17,294 nucleotides of DNA from UBA2365 sp964594045. Its GTDB lineage: Bacteria > Bacteroidota > Bacteroidia > Chitinophagales > Saprospiraceae. Position 1 is the stretch's first letter; each line of letters opens with the position of its first letter. The position numbers were made by a program, and so were the translations under genes. The stretch lies in NCBI GenBank assembly GCA_964594045.1, contig CAZQKR010000068.1, positions 1 to 17,294 of the forward strand, given 5' to 3'. The notes under the pieces are model-generated. The model searched no databases and was not told the origin of the DNA. It saw only the letters and a program-made list of their open reading frames with translations. Positions 1 through 6,880 of the stretch are shown here, one piece after another.

Positions 1-42
1 ATAATTATTTTTTATATATACAAATTTCTGGCCTGCGAAAGG

Positions 43-582
43 TCAGTTAATAAATTCAGTTAAATTGTAACTATATTGAGATGATTTGATTTTGCTAAAA
101 CCTTTTTCTTGAAACAAGTTAATTACCCAAGCAAAAGTATATTTGATCTTATCTTGCTCCACTTCTGATAGGTTTGTAGTTCCAATATTAATATTAAGGA
201 AATTATTAATAAAATCATCTATTTCAATGGAAGGTTTCAAGACGTCAATATTTTCTTGAATGTCGGAATGTGTTAATTCCAATTGACGTTTAATCAGTTC
301 AATATCATTATACTTAGAATTATTTATACAAGTAAACTTTAAATTAATACCTGGAATTTCAATTTCATCACCATCTGTAATTTTCAATGTAGGTGTATAA
401 ATTTTAGTATAATTTAATATAACTCCATGTTCCTCAATGTATTTTTTTACTTGATTTTTGGAAAGATCATTTATATTCTTCCCATCAAAGAACTTTTGGG
501 TTCTTCTTAGGTAGTTGAAAACCACATGGCAAATTAGATTTCTTTCATTAAATTCCTGGGTTGTACTAAATGAATCTATCAT
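43..582 (-). CDS. Hypothetical protein, unrecognised, 179 residues
   Basis: I do not recognise this protein. It starts at an ATG and is rich in Asn, Ile and Lys, with no signal peptide and no membrane segment, so it is probably cytoplasmic. The N-terminal third looks helical (residues about 10-55, with a Lys/Asn-rich stretch near 40-50), the middle carries short beta-like stretches with Asp/Glu-rich turns, and the C-terminal half looks helical. No catalytic motif is evident. The coding sequence is visibly more AT-rich than the genes at 5.6-8.1 kb and 13.4-16.9 kb, which hints at acquired DNA. Its neighbour at 875-1906 is separated by about 290 bp with no shared operon signal. That it is a gene rests on ORF length and plausible composition only. 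Confidence 0.6.
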   Translation of the reverse strand: MIDSFSTTQEFNERNLICHVVFNYLRRTQKFFDGKNINDLSKNQVKKYIEEHGVILNYTKIYTPTLKITDGDEIEIPGINLKFTCINNSKYNDIELIKRQLELTHSDIQENIDVLKPSIEIDDFINNFLNINIGTTNLSEVEQDKIKYTFAWVINLFQEKGFSKIKSSQYSYNLTEFIN

Positions 583-874
583 TATAGTATATTTTGCTTT
601 TCAAGATTATATTAAAATTGATAATTGATTTTAAGTAACTTTTAAATAGCATTGATTAATTATCAGTTTAGTTTTATTACCACTAAAGATAAATACTTTA
701 ATATTTTAGCTATCTACTTCCAATTAAAAACCCTTTCCCCAATTCATGCCCCGAAAAAACTCCCCCAACTTACAAAAAATCCCCCACCAAACAAAGTATC
801 TATCCATATTTCCTTCCACCCTACTTTAAATTACAACCATACTCAACGCAATATGGTTATGACATGAAATAGGA
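583..874. other. Intergenic stretch with C-rich runs, no supported gene
   Basis: This 292-bp gap separates two minus-strand genes. Its middle (about 728-800) contains repeated short C runs on the plus strand between A-rich patches. A 71-codon plus-strand frame crosses it, but its translation is low complexity with many Pro, Lys and Asn residues and looks non-coding. I see no clear terminator, RNA gene or palindrome. Confidence 0.5.
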
Positions 875-1906
875 TCATTCAAAAACCCTATCCGTTCCCA
901 ACATTTCCCTGACATTGGCGATATGCCTATACTGATTTTCCATGGAACTTCCGTCGTCGACGGCTGCCCGGAGGCTGGAGATCAATTCATCGAAATGATC
1001 ATATCCAAAAGCCGGTTTTTCTTTCAGAATGGTGTTCATCACATCGTTCAGGCGGTCGGATTTCACCAGGAAGGTTCCAGGGGGAATAAAAGATATATCC
1101 TTGAAGGTGCTGTTGCCATAAAAGATGACCACCGAATAGAATGGTACCTGATCTTGCTGCCTGAGGGCAAATTTCAACGCGGTAATATGCCTTTGGTTTT
1201 GGATGATGGGATTGTAGAACCGGAATTTCTGCCTCCCGTAGTCCAGCACCTGCGTCCATTGCGATTGATTACCGTTGCCATAGATCCAGCCGCTGTAATC
1301 CTTCACTTCAAATACGATGATGCCTGCCTGCGTTACCGCAACCAGGTCGATCTGGGCAAATTCATCGTTTTGCTTTCTCACGTACAGGTCGTGAAAGATC
1401 ATGGGTGCCGGAATGCCGTATTTGAGCAGTTTCAGTACCAGGTCCCTTTCTGACCAGTTACCTCTTTTGGTATCTGTTACGGTTTTCAGTAATCGGTGAT
1501 CCTGCACCTTTCTGTAGAGGAATAAACCAAGGATCAGCGCAATGAGGACGATGATGCCTTTGACTATGTAGGAAGCGGTTTGGTCCACAGATTGAAAACG
1601 GGTGTCTGAACTGGAAATGTTTGCAGCCAAAAATTCAGCAGCGGCATACCCTTTCTTTCCTGCATAGCGGATCTTGTACCACCGGTCATTTTTGATGATG
1701 ACCTCCACTTCATTTCCTTTCTCCAATGTAAAAACGACCGGGTATCGTGTGCCGGGGCCGGTCCTGACATTCAGGTCTGTGGTGGCTATGTGGTATTCCT
1801 GGTCATTGGAGGATGATAAAAAGTTGGAATAAGCGAACAACACCAGGAATCCGAGCACCATGGCCGGTATCAATTTGCGCTTTATATTTTTCAGTATAGG
1901 AAACAT
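875..1906 (-). CDS. Membrane-anchored SH3 and NERD-domain protein (nuclease-related)
   Basis: This 343-residue protein starts at an ATG. Residues about 13-30 are a hydrophobic N-terminal segment. Residues 38-95 are a bacterial SH3 (SH3_3-like) domain, with the typical LNVRTGPGTRYPVV start and a WYKIRY strand. A second membrane segment spans about 113-131. A NERD (nuclease-related) domain spans about 148-265. It shows the restriction-endonuclease-like core: E153 in SERD, D187 in QIDLVAV, the FEVKDY element with E200 and K202, and a downstream NPIIQNQ stretch. Bacterial SH3 domains usually bind cell-wall peptides, and NERD domains are thought to act on DNA. The two membrane segments would put SH3 outside and NERD in the cytoplasm. 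The domain calls are firm; the function is inferred and the substrate unknown. Confidence 0.85.
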   Translation of the reverse strand: MFPILKNIKRKLIPAMVLGFLVLFAYSNFLSSSNDQEYHIATTDLNVRTGPGTRYPVVFTLEKGNEVEVIIKNDRWYKIRYAGKKGYAAAEFLAANISSSDTRFQSVDQTASYIVKGIIVLIALILGLFLYRKVQDHRLLKTVTDTKRGNWSERDLVLKLLKYGIPAPMIFHDLYVRKQNDEFAQIDLVAVTQAGIIVFEVKDYSGWIYGNGNQSQWTQVLDYGRQKFRFYNPIIQNQRHITALKFALRQQDQVPFYSVVIFYGNSTFKDISFIPPGTFLVKSDRLNDVMNTILKEKPAFGYDHFDELISSLRAAVDDGSSMENQYRHIANVREMLGTDRVFE

Positions 1907-1925
1907 CTCAGAATTAAAAATCTTT

Positions 1926-2056
1926 GTTACACAGAGTTACCCAGAGGAGGCACAGAGCACCACAGAGGGTTTATTTTTAACTTTGTAAAACTTTTCACTA
2001 GAGGTACAATTTCTCCGTGGTTCTCTGTGTCTTCTCTGTGGCTCTCTGTGTAATTA
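1926..2056. repeat. Dispersed CACAGAG-type repeat with inverted ends
   Basis: The left end reads TTACACAGAGTTACCCAGAG with further ACAGAG motifs. The right end, on the opposite strand, reads TTACACAGAGAGCCACAGAG and continues in the same style. The roughly 130-bp segment is therefore an imperfect inverted repeat of ACACAGAG-rich arms around an AT-rich centre. Related CTCTGTG-rich text recurs at 8393-8432, 8951-9322 and 10045-10153. It carries no gene and could fold into a long imperfect hairpin, or be a MITE-like element. Confidence 0.6.
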
Positions 2057-2081
2057 CTATCCCATTTAACAAAATTTGATA

Positions 2082-2270
2082 TCATCTTTTTTTCCCAAGA
2101 AACGCCCAGATAAAAACAAAGATCCACAGGGCAACCGTCCAACCTCCGAACAGGTTGACCAGGAAGATCAGGAAGGTGGCTGTCGCATTTCTACCCGATG
2201 CGATGATGGTCGGAAGGAAATAGATAAATAACCCGCCGATGACCATTAAAATGATTACAAATGTGCTCAT
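2082..2270 (-). CDS. Small membrane protein of the superinfection-immunity (Imm_superinfect) type
   Basis: This 62-residue protein starts at an ATG preceded by AGGA about eight bases upstream. It has two membrane segments (about 4-22 and 31-56) separated by a short polar loop with Arg27, and ends in a basic GKKR tail. The pattern YFLPTIIA, then a polar loop with Arg, then N-x-x-GGWT and W-x-x-x-x-x-WA matches the family named after phage T4 Imm, which blocks DNA entry of superinfecting phage. Chromosomal members of the family are widespread and mostly uncharacterised, so a role in phage exclusion is not established here. It lies between the SH3-NERD gene and an orphan gene. The protein is very likely real; its function is inferred from family resemblance. 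Confidence 0.75.
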   Translation of the reverse strand: MSTFVIILMVIGGLFIYFLPTIIASGRNATATFLIFLVNLFGGWTVALWIFVFIWAFLGKKR

Positions 2271-2564
2271 GTCTATCCTGGTTAATTTTTATGTTTTGTA
2301 GGAAATTATTGCTATGTGATCACCATCGCTGCTGTCATTTGATCCTTTCTCTCAAAATGAGTTATGCCCAGCTTTTCCCCCAGGTCAATTATCACCCCTT
2401 TGTCAACTACAGTTTTCAGTAGAGTAGCCTTGAAAGAATGATTTTCCCTGCCACTTTTGTTCTCTTATAGAATGAATGATCAGTTCTTCCTTCATGCTTC
2501 TATTTAACTCAAAATGCTTGTTTTATAAACCAGGCCAACGATGTAGTGTCATAAACAACCTATT
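2271..2564. other. Intergenic stretch, nothing recognised
   Basis: This gap of 294 bp lies between two minus-strand genes. It contains the ribosome-binding region of the downstream small membrane protein near 2277-2282. I see no gene, palindrome or repeat that I can support. Confidence 0.4.
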
Positions 2565-3401
2565 TTATATTAAATTGTCTAATATTTTTTTCGCTTTGTT
2601 TTGTGCATTTTCATCAGGAATAGCATTAAAGTCTGAAGTCCCTGTAATCTCTTCGTATGTCGATTTTACAATCTCTTTTACATTATCTGACTTGCCGGCA
2701 ATCTTAGATATCACTGTATTTAACGTTTTACCTCTTTCAATTTTATCCAATGCATAGGTGATGGCAACTGCATCACTAAATACTTTATCATCGTCACTCT
2801 TAATTTTGCCAAAAAAACCTAGAACAGCAGGTGAAATTGTAGTTGAATCATCCCATATTTTTTCTTTAATTTTTTCAAAAGCATTTTTTAAATCGACATA
2901 AGTATCTGATTTTAAGTCAACATTACTAGGCATTAAAGGAGTGATAAGACTTGATGAAATTCCTACAACTTCAAAACTAACTGAAGCGGATAAATTATTG
3001 AATTGTGCTGAAGCAGTAACCATAGGCAACGATGAAATATTGGCAGAAGAATTGAGCTTTTTAATATTGACTATCCATCGGATACTTATTCCATAATGCA
3101 AAACTTCATCATTGTAGTTGATCTCTTTATATTTTTTGTATTCCTGGATAAATACCCTCCTTGCAATTTTATTATCTGTAGCACCAAATGAAATACTTAA
3201 TGCTAATGCAGCATCAACTGACATATCGATTATTTCAATTTTTTCTCTGTCGAGTTGACTCAGTTTAGTTGGTAACTCAATCTTGTTTTCCTCAACCCGC
3301 TTAATTACATTTTCAGATTTTACATCAATGACTTCTTTAACCTGGACTAAATTGGTGATGAAACTTGCAGAGGAACCACTAATAGGAATGTAGATACTCA
3401 T
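2565..3401 (-). CDS. Hypothetical protein, unrecognised, 278 residues
   Basis: I cannot assign a family. The protein starts at an ATG and has no signal peptide or membrane helix. Three parts can be seen. Residues about 1-75 are mixed, with a charged stretch (VIKRVEENKIELPTKLSQLD). Residues about 75-165 look beta-rich, with alternating hydrophobic residues (HYGISIRWIVNIKKL, then a Ser/Ala-rich strand-like repeat ending in FEVVGISS). Residues about 170-278 look helical and rich in Lys, Asp and Ser. The gene is visibly AT-rich. It has about 300 bp of non-coding DNA on each side, so it is probably a single-gene unit. The beta-rich middle could be a pore-like or binding domain, but that is speculation. 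Confidence 0.65.
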   Translation of the reverse strand: MSIYIPISGSSASFITNLVQVKEVIDVKSENVIKRVEENKIELPTKLSQLDREKIEIIDMSVDAALALSISFGATDNKIARRVFIQEYKKYKEINYNDEVLHYGISIRWIVNIKKLNSSANISSLPMVTASAQFNNLSASVSFEVVGISSSLITPLMPSNVDLKSDTYVDLKNAFEKIKEKIWDDSTTISPAVLGFFGKIKSDDDKVFSDAVAITYALDKIERGKTLNTVISKIAGKSDNVKEIVKSTYEEITGTSDFNAIPDENAQNKAKKILDNLI

Positions 3402-3704
3402 AAGTAAAAGTTTTTATGGTTAAATATTATAATAAATAAACTATTAAGATCATTATTTTCTCTAAATGACTACCATTAGCCTGAAGTTTGAGCAAACAGT
3501 CTTGTGACCTTCTAACTCGATTCCGCTCATTTTAAATCTATTCCAAAAATTCTACTTTTTAAGTAACAACCTTATTAATGCATTCTTCACAAATACATAA
3601 TGCACCAACATATTCGCCTGCTTTGCAGACTTCAGACACTCATGGTAAATTATTTTAACAAATTACTAATAAACCCTGATCAACATCTCAAGCTTCAAAT
3701 TCTT
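3402..3704. other. Intergenic stretch, nothing recognised
   Basis: This gap of 303 bp lies between two minus-strand genes. It is AT-rich with no palindrome or repeat that I can support. A plus-strand frame at 3600-3797 overlaps the end of the gene at 3705-4250 and has no coding character. The promoter of the 278-residue gene probably lies in 3402-3480, but no clear TAnnTTTG box stands out. Confidence 0.4.
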
Positions 3705-4250
3705 TTATTCCTTTGTAAAGGAGAATTCCTTCAGTTTGGTTTTGTTTTTATAAAAGTTATCAGCACTTCCACCAATCGGAATTTTTACTTTGACTGATCC
3801 AATAATTGCTCCAATACCTGCCCCGATAGTCATGAGTGGAATAGCTGTTATCAAAGCTATATCTTCAGCATAAAAACAAGGCCAATTTGAACAAGGCCGT
3901 TTATCTCCATAAACTAATCCAATCGCTGCGGCTGCAACTGCACCAACTAATGCACCTGTTATCATTCCATTTGCTGCCCTGTCTTTCTCTCTGATTTGGA
4001 TCATTTCAATATCCTTTATATTTAGTTCCTTGGTTTCAAACATCCCTTTGGCATAGTCATTATTGCGCAGGGAATTCGATACTATGATGGAACTATCTTT
4101 AACTGCAAATAAGACACCGATAGTTTTATACGGGACAATGTTCGAAGTGATCCATGTTTTATACATTTTTGGATCCCGGATCGTATCCTGTGCATTCATT
4201 GTGCTCAGTAAGTATAAGGTCACAATTACAATTGAACTAAAGTATTTCAT
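3705..4250 (-). CDS. Secreted or envelope protein with glycine-rich hydrophobic segments
   Basis: This 181-residue protein begins with a convincing signal peptide (residues 1-20, KYF then a hydrophobic core, predicted cut after MNA). The mature N-terminal half has the pattern TWITS...GVLFAVKDSSIIVSNS...IKDIEMIQIREKD, a short beta-type domain that I have seen in small exported Bacteroidota proteins of unknown function. Two hydrophobic stretches rich in Gly and Ala follow at about 96-114 (GMITGALVGAVAAAAIG) and 132-152, and resemble glycine zippers. They flank a Cys-containing loop (C120, C125). The zippers suggest membrane association or oligomerisation. No enzymatic motif is visible. Translation and export are well supported; function is unknown. 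Confidence 0.7.
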   Translation of the reverse strand: MKYFSSIVIVTLYLLSTMNAQDTIRDPKMYKTWITSNIVPYKTIGVLFAVKDSSIIVSNSLRNNDYAKGMFETKELNIKDIEMIQIREKDRAANGMITGALVGAVAAAAIGLVYGDKRPCSNWPCFYAEDIALITAIPLMTIGAGIGAIIGSVKVKIPIGGSADNFYKNKTKLKEFSFTKE

Positions 4251-4639
4251 AACATCCTGGTTTTATGCTAATCAACAAATAATTATACCTGATAAATTAC
4301 TCCAAAATTACCATCCATATATCGTGGAATATCCGGATGATTTTGTTCAGCCACTGTCCATACTTCAATGCTAAATTCGCTCCGGTCAGCATCCTTTGCT
4401 GCCTTTCACCCATACCTCAAACTTGACCCCAAACCATTCTCAGAAAATAGTATACTAATATACAATATTTTCCTCACTCTTCAATGAGATCCCCTGACTT
4501 TTTTCAAAAATCCAACCCATATCCGTATTCATTGGAACAGAACATGCGGGCGGCCCGGATCACCAAAGCACCGTAAAACATCAACATGGAAACAGATCCT
4601 TGACCAGGCGATGATGTTTTTTGCCTTTGGCTTTCTCAT
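4251..4639. other. Intergenic stretch before the minisatellite, nothing recognised
   Basis: This 389-bp region lies upstream of the secreted-protein gene and to the left of the 21-bp repeat array. I see no gene with coding character, no strong hairpin and no RNA signature. Its right end merges into the degenerate first repeat unit at about 4647. Confidence 0.4.
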
Positions 4640-4646
4640 AATATCT

Positions 4647-4928
4647 AACTGCAAACTCTGAATTCCAACCTGCAAACTCAGAATTCACACCTGCAAACCC
4701 AGAATTCCCACCTGCAAACTCAGAATTCACACCTGCAAAACCAGAATTCCCACCTGCAAATCCAGAATTCACACCTGCAAAACCAGAATTCCCACCTGCA
4801 AATCCAGAATTCCAACCTGCAAACCCAGAATTCCCACCTGCAAAACCAGAATTCCCACCTGCAAACTCAGAATTCCTACCTGCAAATCCAGAATTCCTAC
4901 CTGCAAATCCAGAATTCCCACCTGCAAA
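4647..4928. repeat. 21-bp tandem minisatellite with 13 GAATTC sites
   Basis: Thirteen GAATTC hexamers occur exactly 21 bases apart at 4660, 4681, 4702, 4723, 4744, 4765, 4786, 4807, 4828, 4849, 4870, 4891 and 4912. The consensus unit is GAATTCCCACCTGCAAA followed by a variable ACCA, TCCA, CCCA or CTCA-like tail. Differences between units are confined to the base or two after GAATTC and to the tail. Because 21 is a multiple of three, several frames stay open. The minus strand reads as NSGFAGG-type heptads (GTG start possible at 4772, stop at 4581) and the plus strand as ANPEFPP-type heptads. All three plus frames are open through the array, so openness says little about coding. No in-frame ATG with a ribosome site precedes it. 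Confidence 0.95.
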
Positions 4929-5106
4929 GATTCGAAGATTCGAAAATTCAGAGATGATTACCCATGAAAATCCGTCAATTCACCGTCTTCAGTTTTACTC
5001 ACATCCTTTCGTTGTATGAATAAGAAACTCCGATCATCATAATCATAAGAATCAAAAAAATCACAGTGCAGACAATGGAGACCTGAACCATAACCACAAC
5101 TTACGC

Positions 5107-5267
5107 GCAACTTCATTGAACAGCGCTTTTAAAGTTCCACCCAGGGCACAAAGCAGACACAAAAACAGTAAAAAGCAGAAGGTCATTAAAGTTGACAGTA
5201 GAAAGGAGTTATAATTGAACTTTTTACTCAGAAAATACAAGAGTCTCCCGCAGATCACGCAGATCTT
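5107..5267. repeat. 161-bp direct repeat, copy 1
   Basis: This segment begins GCAACTTCATTGAACAGCGC and matches 5388-5548 at a constant offset of 281 bp, with only scattered substitutions and no indel. It contains AACAGCGCTTTTAAAGTTCCAC, a variant of the AACAGCTCTTTTGAAAGTT core of the larger dispersed family at 8951-9322 and 10045-10153. Short minus-strand frames over both copies translate to near-identical peptides, but this follows from the DNA duplication and is not evidence of a gene. Confidence 0.9.
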
Positions 5268-5387
5268 TTTATCGAAATCAATTGTATTTCCTTCGTGTCT
5301 TCTCCGTGCACTTTGTGGTGAAAAAAAACGGATATTCATCTATCCATCTGACCTGATCCATTACCTAAACCTTCGTGGGAACTTCGT

Positions 5388-5548
5388 GCAACTTCGTGGA
5401 ACAGCGCTTTTAAAGTTCCACCCAGGGCACAAAGCAGGCACATAAACAGTAAAAAGCAGAAGGTCATTAAAGTTGAAAGTAGAAAGGAGTTATAATTGAA
5501 CTTTTTACTCAGAAAATACAAGAGTCTCCCACAGATCACGCAGATCTT
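5388..5548. repeat. 161-bp direct repeat, copy 2
   Basis: This is the second copy of the 5107-5267 repeat, 281 bp away. It begins GCAACTTCGTGGAACAGCGC and ends ACGCAGATCTT. The 120 bp between the copies includes CTTTGTGGTGAAAAAAAACG and GATCCATTACCTAAACC, which resemble the left part of the dispersed repeat at 8951-9150. The pair therefore looks like a diverged tandem duplication within that repeat family. Confidence 0.9.
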
Positions 5549-5611
5549 CGCAGATTGATTTGATGCAATAAATGGAAATTGTTCCGTATCCAATCAAACC
5601 TGACGCTCCAC

Positions 5612-6784
5612 TCACTTGCCCTTCTTCTCATAGCTCAGCTTCAGGTAATCGTTCCATTGAACTCCCTGGTCGGCGGAAGTTTTAATCTCAACTATGAATT
5701 CGTTGTCGTTGACCGAAGTGTAAATATATCGCTCCATATTCCAAGGCTCGTTGGATGAAAGCAGGTAATACTTGTCCATCACCAGGGCTGCCCCTTCGAA
5801 CTGACCGGTAAACAGCTCCGTTTCGGAGTTGAAATCGTTATATTGGGTCATACGGTATTTCTGCGTCGATTGATGAAAACTGAACTGCTGCACCATGGGC
5901 TGCACATAGTCTACCGAGAGCGTCATTCGTTCCCTGAGCATATTATTGCCTTCAAAGGCTATTTCCGAAGTGGTTTGATCCACCGGATACCATCTGTTGC
6001 GCCGCGCCACCCAGGTTTCTGCCTTAACATCCCATTGGCCTTCCAGAAAGGCTAACTTCTGCATTTCAGGGCTTTTGGGCATCTGCAGTTTCTTCCTGTC
6101 AAAAGGCACATTGAACTCAATGGTGCTGATCTTCTGCATCGTATTCCTTTGCCCGAAGTTGCGCTCCTCGTAAAACGGGATCACCAGCCCGTTAATGGTC
6201 CTGAAATCCTCGAAGAAACTTTCTGCAGGCATTGGCGTGGCAAAATCCACCCACTGACTCTTGCACTTGTACTCCAGGTAATTGTCGGTGCGCAAATACC
6301 AGGTCTCCTCGAAACCGTTGCTGCGGGTGAGTTGAATGACAAAACATTCCACCTCATCCACTTTTTCCTTACCTGTCAATTGAGCCTTTATGCCATCCTG
6401 CGCCAGGTGAAAAAACGGGGTGGCCAATTCGGATTTCTGCAGCAGCGCGTTCACTTCCGCCTTGTTCATCAGTCGGGGGAACGAGAAATCATGCCATGGG
6501 TCGATGGTCCAGCCGCCTTTGCCGTCGAAGGCTTCGGTTACCCTGAACTTAGCCATCCAGAACTCACTGTAGAAACTGCCGTCACGGCTTTTTTGGGTCT
6601 CAAATTCCTTCTCCTCGCTGAAAGCCACAAACTTCCCGGTGATCTTCATGTTCTCCACCTGTGCCCACTTTTTGGCACCGCCGCGGGCTTCAATGTGACG
6701 TGCGATGATTTTATCCAGATTCTGGGATTGTAATGAGCCGAAACACAACATCAGCAAACATCCAATGATCATTTTTGCCTTCAT
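5612..6784 (-). CDS. Exported LolA-like plus DUF1579-like two-domain protein
   Basis: This 390-residue protein starts at an ATG and has a signal peptide (about 1-20, cut near LQS/QN). Residues about 22-235 resemble the outer-membrane lipoprotein-sorting (LolA/LolB-like) fold common in Bacteroidota: an opening helix DKIIARHIEARGGAKKW, then KITGKF, FDGKGGWTIDPW, and the late ETWYLRTDNYLEYKCKSQW and FRTINGLVIPFYEERN strands. Residues about 240-388 resemble DUF1579, a lipocalin-like barrel, with the start MQKLAFLEGQWDVKAETW. Both folds bind hydrophobic ligands in known proteins, so a periplasmic lipid- or cofactor-binding role is a fair guess. The gene lies 96 bp downstream of the PQQ-propeller gene on the same strand and may share its transcript. 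The domain assignments are by pattern, not search. Confidence 0.8.
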   Translation of the reverse strand: MKAKMIIGCLLMLCFGSLQSQNLDKIIARHIEARGGAKKWAQVENMKITGKFVAFSEEKEFETQKSRDGSFYSEFWMAKFRVTEAFDGKGGWTIDPWHDFSFPRLMNKAEVNALLQKSELATPFFHLAQDGIKAQLTGKEKVDEVECFVIQLTRSNGFEETWYLRTDNYLEYKCKSQWVDFATPMPAESFFEDFRTINGLVIPFYEERNFGQRNTMQKISTIEFNVPFDRKKLQMPKSPEMQKLAFLEGQWDVKAETWVARRNRWYPVDQTTSEIAFEGNNMLRERMTLSVDYVQPMVQQFSFHQSTQKYRMTQYNDFNSETELFTGQFEGAALVMDKYYLLSSNEPWNMERYIYTSVNDNEFIVEIKTSADQGVQWNDYLKLSYEKKGK

Positions 6785-6880
6785 GCTATTATGGATTTTA
6801 TTTTCCTTTCATTTGTTTTTTGAATTGATCTCCTTGATTTACTTATCAATGACAGTCAATATACTGACAGAAAATTTACT

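Noticed and set aside
652..867. 71-codon plus-strand frame
   Set aside because: The translation is low complexity, and the frame lies in a C-run/A-rich intergenic region with no ribosome site.
923..1453. 176-codon plus-strand frame opposite the NERD gene
   Set aside because: It lies antisense to a well-supported gene with clear domains. It is a shadow frame.
4581..4928. A protein of NSGFAGG or ANPEFPP heptads encoded by the minisatellite
   Set aside because: All three plus frames and two minus frames stay open through the array because the unit is 21 bp without stops. No ATG with a ribosome site leads into it, so I report a repeat, not a gene.
5061..5593. Two small plus/minus frames with near-identical hydrophobic peptides (YFLSKKFNYNSFLLSTLMTF-like)
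   Set aside because: The similarity is explained by the 161-bp DNA duplication, and the frames span repeat sequence. They could be small membrane proteins, but nothing else supports it.
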